From the NCBI GenBank assembly GCA_025200525.1, contig CM045768.1, positions 48,124,425-48,188,424 on the forward strand: DNA of 64,000 bases, given 5' to 3'. Under the pieces are notes generated by a model. That model was not told where the DNA came from and made no database searches. It saw only the letters and a program-made list of their open reading frames with translations. The stretch is from Camellia lanceoleosa. Taxonomy: Eukaryota > Streptophyta > Magnoliopsida > Ericales > Theaceae. A program made the translations under genes and the position numbers. This document shows, piece by piece, positions 24,761-37,062 of the stretch. The first letter of the stretch is position 1; every line of letters starts with the position of its first letter.

Positions 24761-25382
24761 CAATTAATCAAAATTAAGAGTCATCCTTTTCTTTTCTTTT
24801 TTTTAGAAAAATTTACAAATCAGTAATTTTATTCTAAAATAATTACAGATTCATAAAAAAAGTTCATGACTTATTCAATTAACAAAAAAATGAAATTAAT
24901 TTAACTATTTTCACTTTATTTTGCTTTTCATCTCCCTTCACAGATACAAAATCCAAACATAAAAAATAAAAATAAAAATTATAAAACTATTGTAAAAACA
25001 TTAAGGGGAATTGGATTACTTTTGCCTTGATGTTGGGTGTTCTTTACATAAAAGTTCAAGTTGTTTTACGCATTAACATTAGAATGATCCACTACTTTTT
25101 TAAGAGTATTGGTAAGCAATTATTAAATTCGATATTATTCACATTGTGTAAATAAAATATACTTTTTGATTGATTTAAAATAATAAAATTTATAATTTTA
25201 AGTAAGAACAATACACTTTTAAATAGAGACCGATTATTTTAGATCAATCAAATATAGTGATTTTGCTCACAAATATGTGAATAGGGTTGATTTTCTGCAA
25301 CTACCTTACTTGGAAGAGCATCCTAACCTACTTCTTAGCCATATGCCTACTACTTTGTTATTTAAATATTATGCAGGAAATG
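24761..25382. other. Intergenic, no gene seen
   Basis: AT-rich spacer between the transporter's 5' side and the copia element. Simple runs of A and T, no supported ORF or repeat boundary. The last five bases (25383-25387, AAAAG) are the copia target-site duplication. Confidence 0.5.
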
Positions 25383-25387
25383 AAAAG

Positions 25388-26722
25388 TGTTGGAAATGGT
25401 TATAAAATTCTGGGTAAAATCAGAATTTTTTTTTAAGTTTGGTCTAATTTTTAGGTGGGCCCCGTGCATCGATTTACACGGGTCAAAGTGATGACGCGTT
25501 CTATGCCGCGTTGTGATTCACGTGGTATATTTGGTTGCTCAAAACCATTACCGAGTGAATGGGAAATTGAAGCCAAAGTATGCTCCATGGAAATGGAGTT
25601 TTGGTGGAAATTCCTTAAAGGTTGAATAAGGCTTGTCCCACATTGATTTGGTGGGAGGTTTTGAGAGGGTTTATAAGGCATGGGTTTGATACTTGGGGTG
25701 TGCCCCAAGGGGTACCCAAGTGTTTTAGAAGGAGAGGTTATGGGCAAAATGGGCTAGACCCATTGGACCCAAAAATCACTGCGCGCCGCTGTCCGGACGG
25801 GCTGGGCTTGGGCGTAGGTGTGAGGTTGGGTTGGGCTTGTTCGGCCCAATACTATCTTTTTGGGCCAAAAACATTTGAATTTAATTCAAATAAACTGGTT
25901 TGGATTTTTTGTTCATCCAAACAGGGCCCTTCCCGTTTTCAAACAGAATTAAACATTTGAATTTAATTCAAATAAACTGGTTTGGATTTTTTGTTCATCT
26001 AAACAGGGCCCTTCCCGTTTTCAAACAGAATTAAATTAGTTTGAATTTAATGCTCATCCAAACAGGGCCCTTCCCGAAATAAACTTGTTTGGTATTTACG
26101 CACACCCAAACAGGGCCCTTCCCGTTTTGCTAACTGTTTGAATTAACAGGTTCAAATTCAAAACCAACAGGTTTCATATCTATTCAATTCAAAACCAAAA
26201 GCCACCAATACATCTATATATAGACCAGCCTCCCATTTGGATTTTTCACTTCAATTTTCGTACTCCATCCTCTCTATAATTCTCTCTGCATTTTGCTGCA
26301 TTTTTATTCTGAAAGAAAGAGTGTAAACACTTAGTGTGTTAAATAAGGCAAACAATTTGTAGTCTTGCTATTGTTTGTAGAAGATCATTTCATCCCGGAG
26401 ATAGACGTCCAAATTCGAAAGCACTTGGGAAGGGCGAATCATCTTAAGGACACAAGTGTTAAACACTGGACTTAATCGAAAATCATTCAAAGAAATTAAC
26501 CAAGTAAGTTGTTTAATTTTATTACATTTTTAATTTGTTTATTTAATCGATTTTAATTTTGTTTTTGTAACAAAATAAAATCATATTTATTTATTTATTT
26601 TTATTTCGAGTTTGATTTTTGTAATCAAACATATTCTCTCCTTTTCTTATTTCTTTAATTCTAATTGTTGTTTTGTACACAATAGAATTAATATCTTTAA
26701 ATCTGATGAAGATTGCCTAACA
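25388..26722 (+). repeat. 5' LTR of the copia element
   Basis: 1335 bp, TGTTGGAAATGG...TTGCCTAACA. It contains a tandem duplication of about 85 bp absent from the 3' LTR: a unit from AACATTTGAATTTAATTC to the CCCGTTTTCAAACAG motif appears twice (about 25869-26032). Further repeats of AAACAGGGCCCTTCCCG occur downstream. A short GC-rich patch near 25780-25810 does not align with the 3' LTR. Confidence 0.92.
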
Positions 26723-27063
26723 ATCTTAAGACGTAATCCTTTTGGTATCTTCATTGTATTTAATTTTTCATTTTCAAAGTAATATTCTGGTTGGAAAAAC
26801 AAATAGTCCTTTATGCTATTTGACAGATAGTAGTAATATACTGTCTCTTTTCTTTGACAACTAGTAGTACGATACTGGTGTCATTAACAATTTCAGAATA
26901 TTATTTGGTATTACAGAAAATTATTTTGGTATTTTATTTTTCCTGTTTTAGTAACAAGGAAAATAAAATTATTTTGTGTTATATTTTATTTTCTGGTTTT
27001 AGTAACTAGAAAATTAATTTGTGTTTTAATTTTTTTTTTTTCTGATTTTTGTAACCAAAGATT

Positions 27064-30000
27064 ATGGCTACTACAACTGAAACTGCATCTGGCAGTGGTA
27101 TTCCTGTTGTTACACCAACATCGGTCCCTATTCAGAACCATGTTCATGTACCAATCAATCATGGGGAAAAACCGAAAAAATTTAATTGATCGAGTTTAAG
27201 AGATGGCGCAGAAGATCTCGTTCTATCTTACAACTCTTAATTTGGCTCGGTTTCTCCATGAAGAGGCTCCAAAGACTTAAAGAGGGTGAAAGTGATCGGC
27301 AAGTTGTTGTCTTTGTAGATGCTTGGAAACATTGATTTCTGTGCGAAACTACATCCTTAATGGCCTTGACAACATCTTTGTATAATGTATCTGATCCTCA
27401 AGTCGACAAAGAATTGTGGGATTCTTTGGAGAAGAAATACAAGACAGAGGATCTTGGCACAAAGAAATTTGTCGTCGGTAAATTTCTGGATTTTGTAATG
27501 GTCGACTCCTAAACGGTAATATCTCAAGTTCAAAATTTCCAGATAATTTTGCATGATATTCATTCAGAAGGTATGTCTCTTAGCGAGTTTTTCCAAGTCG
27601 CTGCTTTGGTGGAAAAGTTACCACCGGCTTGGAAAGATTTCAAAATTATTTAAAACATAAGCATAAAGAGATGACCATGGATGAGTTAATTGTAAGATTA
27701 AGAATTGAGGAAGATAACCGAAAGGCTGACAAGAGGCATGGGAAAAATCCCATTGAATCCAAGGCTAATGTGGTTGAACAAGTTCAAAAACCACATAACA
27801 AAAAGAGGAAGTTTACTAGAGATGGTCCTAAACAAGGCAACAACAATGGCAACAAGAAGTTCAAAGGAAAATGCTATAACTGTGGCAAGACTGGACATCG
27901 AGCTTACCGCCCGCCGCCTAAGAAAGATCATGGAAGTACAAGTAAGAAGACCACCAATCAAGCCAATGTGACAGAATTGGATTACATCTCTGACGGAATG
28001 AATGACATCAACCTCTCTGCTGTGGTGTCTGAGGCTAACTTGGTTGGAAATCCCAAAGAGTGGTGGGTTGACACTGGAGCAACTCGTCACATTTGTGCAG
28101 ACAAGAAGATGTTCACTACCTACAATGAGGCTGCAAATGGTGAGCAACTTTTTGTGGGAAATTCTTCTACTTCTACTGTGGCTGGACAAGGGAAAGTGAT
28201 CTTGAAGATGACATCAGGGAAAGAACTGACCTTTAACAACGTACTGCATGTACCTGACATCCGGAAGAATTTAGTTTCTGGTTCTTTGTTAAGTAAAAAT
28301 GGTTTTAGGCTTGTTTTTGAGTCTGATAAGTTTGTATTAACAAAGAATGGTATGTATGTTGGTAAGGGATACATGAGTGATGGTCTCTTTAAACTTAATG
28401 TAATGACAGTTGTACCAAAAGTTGTTATGAATGAGAATAACACATCTTTTGCTTATATTCTTGAGTCAAATTTATGGCATGGTAGATTAGGACATGTGAA
28501 TTTTGATGCTTTGCGTAGATTAATTGGTTTGGATTATATACCAAAGTTTGAAATTAATCCTAATCATAAATGTGAAATTTGTGTAGAAGCAAAACTAACT
28601 AAGGCTCCATTTAAATCGGTTGAAAGAAAAACCGAACCTCTAGAATTAATTCATACTGATGTATGTGATCTAAAATTTATTCAAACTAGAGGAGGTAAAA
28701 AGTATTTCATAACATTTATCGATGATTGCACAAGATATTGTTATGTTTATTTACTTAGAAGTAAAGATAAAGCCTTAGAAATGTTTAAACTCCACAAAAC
28801 AGAAGTTGAAAATCAACTTGGTAAAACCATTAAAATGGTTAGAAGTGATAGGGGTGGTGAATATGATGCACCATTAAATGAATTTTGTGCACAACATGGC
28901 ATTATTCACCAAACTACAGCCCCTTATTCTCCACAGCAAAATGGAATTGCTGAAAGGAAGAATAGAACACTAAAAGAAATGATGAATGTCATGTTACCAA
29001 GTTCAGGCTTACCACAGAACTTTTGGGGGGAAGCAATATTGTCAGCTAATTATGTTCTTAATAGAATACCCCACAAGAAAACCAAAAGCATTCCTTATGA
29101 ATTATGGAAAGGTCGATCACCTTCCTACAAATACTTGAAAGTGTGGGGGTGTTTGGCAAAAGTTGAAGTTCCTGTTCCTAAAAAGACTAAGATTGGACCA
29201 AAAATAGTAGATTGTGTGTTTATTGGTTATGCTCAGAATAGTAGTGCATATCGGTTTCTGACTTATAAATCGAAATACGATATAAATGTGAACACTATTA
29301 TAGAGTCAAGGAATCTTTGTGTTTTTGAACATGTCTTTCCTTACAAGAAAGGACAGAATTAAGTTCACGAAAAGAACTTATGATTGTACACAAAGTCAAG
29401 AGACTAATGACAATCAAGTACAAGAGACTAGTAATGGTCTCAACCAACAGGATTTAACTGATGATGAACCAAGAAGAAGTAAGAGAGCGAGAACATCAAA
29501 ATCCTTTGGTCCAGATTTTCTGACATACTTGTTAGAAAATGAACCTCAAAGCTTTAAGGCAGTAATGACAGGTCATGAAGCACCTTTGTGGAAAGAGGCT
29601 GTTAATAATGAAATTGAATCCATTATGCAAAATCATACTTAGGAATTGGTGGATCTTCTACCAGGTTCTAAACCTCTTGGATATAAATGGATATTCAAGA
29701 GAAAAATGAAAGCAGATGGTTTAATTGACAAGTATAAAGCAAGACTTGTAGTTAAAGGTTACAGACAAAAGGAAGGTCTGGATTATTTTGACACATATTT
29801 CCCTGTGACAAGAATAACATCCATTCGCATGCTTATTGCTATAGCAGCGTTGTTTAATTTAGAAATACATCAAATGGATGTTAAGACAGCTTTCTTAAAC
29901 GGTGATCTAAATGAAGAGATCTATATGGAACAACCCGAAGGGTTTGTAGTATCAGGGCAAGAAAAGAAAGTTTGTCGACTTGTAAAATCCTTTATGGATT

Positions 30001-31066
30001 AAAACAAGCACCTAAGCAATGGCATGAAAAATTTGATCATGCAATGCTTACTAATGGGTTTAAGATAAGCGAATGTGACAAATCGTCTATGTTAAAAACA
30101 CCGACCAAGGATATGTCATAGTTTGTCTTTATGTAGATGACATGCTTATCATTGAAGCGGTCAAAACATGATCAAATCAACTAAGCAAATGCTTAACAAA
30201 AGATTTGATATGAAAGATATGGGGTCATGAGATGTTATATTAGGAATGAAAATTACTAAAACATCTGACGGATATGCATTATCTTAATCTCATTATATTG
30301 AGAAAATTCTTGATAAATTTATCAAGGATGATTTGAATTTAGCTAGAACACCTGTAGATATCAGTCTTTATTTATCGAAAAATAAAGGTAATGCAGTGTC
30401 TCAGTTAAAATACTCCCAAATCATTGGAAGCCTAATGTACCTAATGAATTGTACTCGTCCTGATATAGCTTATGCTATCAGTAAATTGAGTAGGTACACT
30501 AGTAACCCCGGAGAAGACCATTGGAAAGCGATCATTCGGGTTCTTAGATATCTAAGATTCACCCGTGATCATGGTTTGAACTTTACTCGATATCCAGCAG
30601 TACTTGAAGGTTATTGTGATGCTAATTGGATATCGGATACTAAAGATTCAAAATCCACAAGTGGATATGTCTTTACTCTAGGAAGCTTTGTTTCTTGAAG
30701 TCCACGAAACAAACTTGCATCGACGTTCCACAATGGAATCGAGTTTATTGCTTTAGACAAAGCGGTGAAGAAGCGAGAATGGCTTCGTCACTTCTTAAGA
30801 CATTCAATGTGGCCAAAACACTGCCTATTTGCATTCATTGTGATAGTCAATCTGCAATAGACAGGGCACAGAATCATATGTATAACGGTAAGTCACGACA
30901 TATTCGTCGTCGACATAATACCGTTAGGCAGTTGTTGTCAAATGGAATAATCTCAATAGATTATATAAAATCTAAAGAGAATATTGCGGATCCATTAACA
31001 AAAGGTTTGACAAAAGAGCTAGTGTATAGTTCATCGAAGGGAATGGGATTAAAGCCTATTACATAA
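27064..31066 (+). pseudogene. gag-pol: copia gag-pol, degenerate
   Basis: Gag starts at 27064 (MATTTETASGSG) and stops at about 27187; fragments continue to the zinc knuckle at 27870 ([12 protein letters not shown], fourth Cys replaced by Pro). The longest open stretch, 27629-29362 (577 codons), covers the gag end, the protease ([10 protein letters not shown]) and the integrase with its HHCC finger (HGRLGH...CEIC) and catalytic [12 protein letters not shown] and [13 protein letters not shown] follows in pieces: TAG for the expected Trp at 29641 (NHT*ELVDLLPG), a frameshift near 29997, and YVDD at 30130-30141 in a further frame. RNase H spans 30333-31066 (YCDANWISD, then a break at 30698) and ends in ADPLTKGL. 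Domain order integrase-RT identifies copia. Lineage not assigned. Confidence 0.93.
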
Positions 31067-31679
31067 GAGTCGTCATAATGGTAACCCTACTTATATGACT
31101 GGAGATCCCAAGAACTAAGTTCAAAGAGACAACTAAATTATGTATGGCTCGCCAGAAATCACCAAGGGATTTAAATTCCCTACCCATTCCTATGGTGAGA
31201 GTGATATCTGCAACATATGTTGTCTGCAGGGGTATAAGGATAAGCTTTGCTTTTAATGATTACTTATATCTTGATTAAGGCATACAATCAAGATGAGTAT
31301 AAGGAGATACACAAAATAAGAATCACCTATATGAGTGTTGAACTGGGGCCGGTTCTATGAGAATGAAAGATGCTACATTCTCTGGAAACACTCATGAAAA
31401 CCAGGAGCGTTCAAGGCCAAAATGAACACAACAGTGAGAACCACGATGTGTTAGAAGATATTTTGTGTGAAATCTATTGTCTTGGCTTACACAAACGGCT
31501 GAACAATTCAAGGCATCGCGTCCATTGGTTAGCTAGTAAGTCCGATAGGTTATCACTGGGGAAGGTTCAAGGCCGAAAACTACCTATCCTGATGCAAGAT
31601 ATTTTCGACTTATACTCTTTCGTTAAGTCTGCATATTGTTGCATTTCCGTTGTCATCAAATTCCATTCATGTGGGGGAT

Positions 31680-32954
31680 TGTTGGAAATGGTTATAAAAT
31701 TCTAGGTAAAACCAGAATTTTTTCCTAAGTTTGGTCTAATTTTTAGGTGGGCCCCGTGCATCGATTTACACGGGTCAAAGTGATGACGCGTTCTATGCCG
31801 CGTTGTGATTCACGTGGTATATTTGGTTGCTCAAAACCATTACCGAGTGAATGGGAAATTGAAGCCAAAGTATGCTCCATGGAAATGGAGTTTTGGTGGA
31901 AATTCCTTAAAGGTTGAATAAGGCTTGTCCCACATTGATTTGGTGGGAGGTTTTGAGAGGGTTTATAAGGCATGGGTTTGATACTTGGGGTGTGCCCCAA
32001 GGGGTACCCAAGTGTTTTAGAAGGAGAGGTTATGGGCAAAATGGGCTAGACCCATTGGACCCAAAAATCACCACACGCTGGCCGGCCATGCCGTCAGGAA
32101 TCGGTCGGACTGGTGAAAGTGATGTGAGGTTGGGTTGGGCTTGTTCGGCCCAATACTAATCTTTTTGGGCCAAAAACATTTGAATTTAATTCAAATAAAC
32201 TGGTTTGGATTTTTTGTTCATCCAAACAGGGCCCTTCCCGTTTTCAAACAGAATTAAATTAGTTTGGATTTAATGCTCATCCAAACAGGGTCCTTCCCGA
32301 AATAAACTTGTTTAGTATTTACGCACACCCAAACAGGGCCCTTCCCGTTTTGCTATCTGTTTGAATTAACAGGTTCAAATTCAAAACCAACAGGTTTCAT
32401 ACCTGTTCAATTCAAAACCAAAAGCCACCAATACATCTATATATAGACCAGCCTCCCATTTGGATTTTTCACTTCAATTTTCGTACTCCATCCTCTCTAT
32501 AATTCTCTCTGCATTTTCTTTGCATTTTTATTACGAAGAAAGAGTGTAAACACTTAGTGTGTTAAGTAAGGCAAACAATTTGTAGTCTTTGCTATTGTTT
32601 GTAGAAGATCATTTCATCTGGGAGATAGACGTCCAAATTCTGAAAGCAAGTAGAGAGGGCGAATTTGTCTTAAGGACCGATGTTAAACATCTTGGACTTG
32701 ATCAGAAAAATCATTCAAAGAAATTAACCAAGTAAGTTGTTTAATTTTATTCTGTTTTTAATTTGTTTATTTATTCAGATTTTAATTTTGTTTTTGTAAC
32801 AAAATAAAATCTGTTATTTATTTATTTATTTTTATTTCGAGTTTGATTTTTGTAATCAAACATATTCTCTCCTTTTCTTATTTCTTTAATTCTAATTGTT
32901 GTTTTGTACACAATAGAATTAATATCTTTTAAATACAGTGAAGATTGCCTAACA
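31680..32954 (+). repeat. 3' LTR of the copia element
   Basis: 1275 bp, same ends as the 5' LTR. Mostly near-identical, but it differs in three ways: only one copy of the 85-bp unit, a different GC-rich patch at about 32068-32115 (GCTGGCCGGCCATGCCG), and small indels near 32590-32720. Probable TATA-like stretch TATATATAGACC at about 32437, also present in the 5' LTR. Confidence 0.92.
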
Positions 32955-32959
32955 AAAAG

Positions 32960-35215
32960 TAATATCTTCAAAACCACAAGGAGGATAAAAAGAAAAAAGA
33001 AAAAAGATGGACAAAGATATGTTTAAGTTGAGATTAAGGTTTGGTTTTTCTTTCTTTCTTTTTACTATTAATTTTTTTTTTTTTTTTGTAAAGAAAAAAA
33101 AAAGATACAATCTCATCTTCATTGTTCCTATTTTCTTTTGTTCCTTTTATGCTTCACAAGGTTATGAAGCCAAATCCTATAACCTTTAACATCTTTCTTC
33201 TTCATATGCAAGCAATCAACCATGTTTTTCTTCTCTAAACCTAAAATTCTTTTTCATTTCAAGTTGTAGGTAGGTCCTCTAAATTTTCTTTTCTTTTTGT
33301 TCTCACCATTGAACTTCTCAATCTTTGATTATTTTCTTCCCATAATAGAAAAAAACACAAACAAAAAACATGGCAGTTGATTTCCCTTCCCCTCCTCCTC
33401 TTCTTTTTTCTCTCTCCACAACTTCAAGATCCAAACACCTCCATTAAAACATTGATGAGTTCACGTGATCACATTTCACAAATTTTGTATGTGAGATCTA
33501 GATAAGATTTTTATAAATTAAAGAGCATGTTACACCCATGTATTAACTAGATGAAAGACCAATACCGATATTATATATTTAAAAAAATATATATCCATAA
33601 GTTAAAATATGTTCATTAAGTTTATCTTTATTATATTTTTTGTTTTTGAACGAAATTTTTATTATTGTTATCGACATCAAATTTGAATAAGCACGATACA
33701 AGTAAATTCTAAACGCTTTTTAATTTTAAAAGGACTTAGCTGTTATTTCAACTCTAGAGCTGCACGGACAGCTTGGATGGGCCACAGTAGACATTGGACC
33801 ACAAATTAGTACTTTGAAAATGATTTATGGATGTTATATACAATTTGAATAAGCACAATACAACTAAATTTTACGGAGCTGCTCGAGAACTCTAATAAGA
33901 GTTGCTGTAGTACAGTTTTAATGAGCTGTTTATGAATATAAAAAAAAATAAACAAATAAACAAACAGTGAAGTAAAAGACAAAAAAGGAGGAGGAAAAAG
34001 ACAAATTAGAGTTTCATTAGAGCTCTTTTTTTAGAGATCTAAATCATTTTTCTAAATTTTAAGAGTGTTTGCAGTTCGGTTGCGATGTAAAATTTTCAAT
34101 TCATCATTCGTCTGTTGAATTGGTGGAATTAAAAAAATCAATCTGTATCCGTCTACTGAATTGACAGATGCGAATTGAGCGGATTGGCGAATTGGCGATG
34201 GATGCAAATCGATTTGACGGTATAAACTTTTACAAATTTTGAACATAATACAACAACTTGTCAATATTTTTTTTTTTAATAACAATCCAATTCAGCATAA
34301 CCATAAGATTATCAAGTAAATTGTCAAATACTAATAATAAATACATATAAGAAAACCATGCATTATCAAAACTATTCCATTACTTTTTTTTTATCCAAAA
34401 ACTATTTCATTCCATTTTTTAAAAAAATAACAAAATTAAGCCTAATATCTTTCACACAAAAATACTAAATATTAACACTTGTCATTTGATAAAAGAATCA
34501 AAAATGTCTAAGACCCCCTTGTTTTTCACCCCCTTTGACCCCCTCTCTCTCTCATTGGTTAGATTTTTTTTTTCTTTTTTTTTTTGTTTCCCTTGTCCTC
34601 CAATCACCACTTGCCACATGTGTGTGGGGGTGGTGATTGAAGGGGGTCTCCATCACTCCTCTAAAAGAATTTCTAAATTGAAAATACAAAAGAATATCTT
34701 TTTCAATTGAAAATATAAATAGAATATCTAAACAAATTGAAAACACAAAGTCTTATAAATTATTAGGGGTGCTCGCTGTTTAGCGGTTCAGTTGTGCCCA
34801 AAGGAATCTCAAATCCGTTATCTGTCCAAAACTAGGCGGATTAGAAAAAATCAATCCGCAACCGTCTGCTCATCATCATGCATCCGTCCAAAATACAGCA
34901 AATCGGTTCGATTCGATCAATTTAAACAAATCGAAATATCCACCGCTCACCCTTACTAAATTCTAAACACTTTTCAAATATTTTTAAAAGGACTTAGCTG
35001 TTATTTCAACTCTAGAACTGCACGGATAACTTGGATGGGCCACAATAGACTTTGGACCACAAGGGAATTAGTACTTTGAAAATGATTTATAGATATTATA
35101 TACTATTAGACTCTAGAAATCCAAATATGCCCTTCATCACAATGGAATAACACAGATGAAAATGATTCGGGGGGTAAATTTGTCTTTTATGGTCAAAAGT
35201 GGCCTGGTTCAATTC
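32960..35215. other. Intergenic, repeats only
   Basis: AT-rich spacer without supported genes. It holds poly-T/poly-A runs (about 33070-33105), a locally duplicated segment (see separate entry), and two sequences with degenerate CGGTT/CGAATTG/ATCCGTC motifs (about 34075-34220 and 34765-34965). The second is bounded by TAGGGGTG and CACCCTTA and may be a hAT-type MITE. Confidence 0.45.
33711..35105 (+). repeat. Direct duplication of about 135 bp (33711-33845 and 34966-35105)
   Basis: Both copies run from AAATTCTAAAC through AAAGGACTTAGCTGTTATTT, TCTAGA(A/G)CTGCACGGA and CTTTGAAAATGATTTAT to TTATATAC, with about 10% difference. The second copy starts right at the end of a MITE-like sequence. 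It could be two copies of one dispersed repeat or a local segmental duplication. Confidence 0.65.
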
Positions 35216-35615
35216 ATCAATCAAGGGTGCCTCTATTTACACACCACTTTATCTCTCAAGGCAAACCATTTCTAAAGACACACCTTTAATTATTTGATAA
35301 ATATATATTTCACTCCTCACACACCCCAAATTTACATATACACCCTTACTGAAACACCCATCCACAATAATATAAACACAAACTCTCATATTTACCCTCC
35401 ACATCCCCACACACCCACCTTCTTCTATCTCCCTCCGCTTCTCTGTTTCAGGAATGAGCAGTGTTGATGCTCAACACAGAGTAAAGTAAGTGGTGAAGAG
35501 CTCAAGTAAAGCATTAGGTGAGTTCTTATTTTGCTTACATTTTAGGGTTTTATGTATTTTTTACCATTGTCATGAATTAATGAGTTCCAAACCATTCAAT
35601 ATCAGAATTTCAACC

Positions 35616-35969
35616 TCAAAAGGCTCGTTCGACTGTAGTATGTTGAACTAAGGCATTTTGTTCGACCGTAGTATGTTGGACAAAGGCATTTTGTTCGACA
35701 GTAGAATGTTGGACAAAGGCATTTTGTTCGACAGTAGAATGTTGAACAAAGGCATTTTGTTCGACAGTAGTATGTTGAACAAAAACATTTTGTTCGACCG
35801 TAGTATGTTGAACAATGATATAATATCCACCTACCTTACCCATGTACCAACTATTTACCACTGGCAAAGAAGTAACGAAAACGAAAACAAAAACAACAAA
35901 AAAAATAACCTCTTCCTTGCTCCATTGTTGCGATTCAAAGTTGCCAGATGCATCCTTCATTGAATCCAT
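35616..35969 (-). CDS. Small ORF inside the MULE with an 11-residue tandem repeat
   Basis: 117 residues, not recognised. The start MDSMKDASGNFESQQWSKEE is followed by a hydrophobic stretch (VIFFVVFVFVFVTSLPVV, residues about 21-38), then six near-identical units of VQHTTVEQNAF (residues about 53-116). The repeat comes from a 33-bp DNA unit, so no stop can accumulate within a frame once it is open, and other frames are open too; the open frame alone is therefore weak evidence of a real protein. In favour: a non-repetitive 50-residue N-terminus with an ATG. Against: no splice or homology support. Could be a captured gene fragment with a later minisatellite expansion. Confidence 0.35.
   Translation of the reverse strand: MDSMKDASGNFESQQWSKEEVIFFVVFVFVFVTSLPVVNSWYMGKVGGYYIIVQHTTVEQNVFVQHTTVEQNAFVQHSTVEQNAFVQHSTVEQNAFVQHTTVEQNALVQHTTVERAF
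35628..35825. repeat. 33-bp minisatellite, about six units, inside the MULE
   Basis: Units start at 35628, 35661, 35694, 35727 and 35760, plus a last one from 35793 that fades after about 25 bases. Plus-strand consensus TTCGACAGTAGTATGTTGAA then CAAAGGCATTTTG. Variation is at only a few positions (AGT/CCG, GTA/GAA, GGA/GAA). Confidence 0.9.
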
Positions 35970-36258
35970 TCAAAATCTTCAATAATACTATATTTTTGAT
36001 TATTTATTGAAGAGTTTTTTATTTTGATTTTAGGGTTTTTGTATTATTGACAAAGAAGATACGTAAGGAACAAGTTTGAAATTGATCATTTATATTATAT
36101 TCATTCTTGTCCTTTATGGTAAATACACAAATGGTGTGTATCATAACTTGTCCTCTATAGTCATTTCACTTAAGGTTAAAATTGTAATAAAAAAAAATTA
36201 ATTAATGGTTTGCCTTGAGAGATAAAGTGGTGTGTAAATAGAGGCACCCATCAATCAA

Positions 36259-37062
36259 TAGTTAAGAGTATCTATACCAGCTTCTTGATGCTTTTATGCA
36301 TCAAGTTGTTGTTGGGAAAGAAATGAAGATAAATCTATTGATTGACCAAGTGGTAGGAGCATTTTTGTCTTTTTCATGTCACAACTCAAAAAAGTGTTCT
36401 TTGCCCCTCCTCCCCTAATTTGGGTCCATTGAATTTGATCTGTAATCCTGAAAACATGGGACCCCTTTTTTCTTTCTTTATTCTTTCTTTCTTTCTTTTA
36501 TTTTTATTTTAGTAATGCAACAAATTTTAAGGTTTTGTTCACTTGTATTCTTGCATTGCGCGCACACATAAAAAAGAAAGAAAAAAAAAAGAAGAAAAAG
36601 AACGTAATTATTGTCACCGGTATTTTATTTTATACATCTTATTAACATTCAACTTAAACAATGGTCCAAGGATACTTTCTCTGAAGTTTTCAACTATCAT
36701 GGTAAAGAAATAGTTTTCCAATTTCATTTCATCTTCATGAATTTAGATGTACTTTGTCAGTTCATGCGATAAGATCCTAGAGAGAGGAAAAAGACAAAAA
36801 AAAAAAAAATCAAAGTTATGTGGTCCAGGCCTACCTCTGGTTTTAATCCTCAAATTAAATTCTGAACTTTCAAGAAATCTATATATGCCTTGATTAATGC
36901 AAGTTAATTCTTGGTGGACATTGGAGGCTAAGATCTCTCTCTTAATTTGTAGAATTTTGCGGCTGATGGGGCTGTAAGTAGCAATCCTATCAGACAAATT
37001 ATTGAAGAAGTTTGGAATACAATCAAATCAAAATCAAATTAAATGAGTTTTATGTAACCACT
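36259..37062. other. Intergenic, no gene seen
   Basis: AT-rich spacer with TTTC/TTTA repeats (about 36470-36520) and an A/G-rich run (about 36570-36600). No supported ORF or element ends. Confidence 0.5.

Larger units (their letters stand above)
25388..32954 (+). mobile_element. Ty1/copia LTR retrotransposon, full length but defective
   Basis: Two LTRs (25388-26722, 31680-32954) flank gag-protease-integrase-RT-RNase H in copia order, and perfect AAAAG duplications lie at 25383-25387 and 32955-32959. A polypurine tract ATGTGGGGGAT directly precedes the 3' LTR. The sequence after the 5' LTR is ATCTTAAGACGTAATCC, probably the primer-binding region. Gag and pol contain stops and frameshifts, so the copy cannot move by itself. 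Confidence 0.95.
35225..36249. mobile_element. Mutator-like element (MULE), non-autonomous, intact ends
   Basis: 1025 bp. The first 46 bases (35225-35270, from GGGTGCCTCTATTTACAC) and the last 46 (36204-36249) are perfect reverse complements by my reading. A perfect 9-bp duplication ATCAATCAA flanks it (35216-35224, 36250-36258). A 9-bp duplication with TIRs of this kind is the Mutator superfamily signature. It has no transposase; the interior holds a minus-strand ORF with tandem repeats, so it may be a Pack-MULE carrying captured host sequence. Perfect ends suggest a recent insertion. Confidence 0.88.

Noticed and set aside
25451..25747. 98-codon minus-strand ORF repeated identically at 31743-32039
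   Set aside because: It is identical because both lie in the two LTRs of the copia element; not a duplicated gene.
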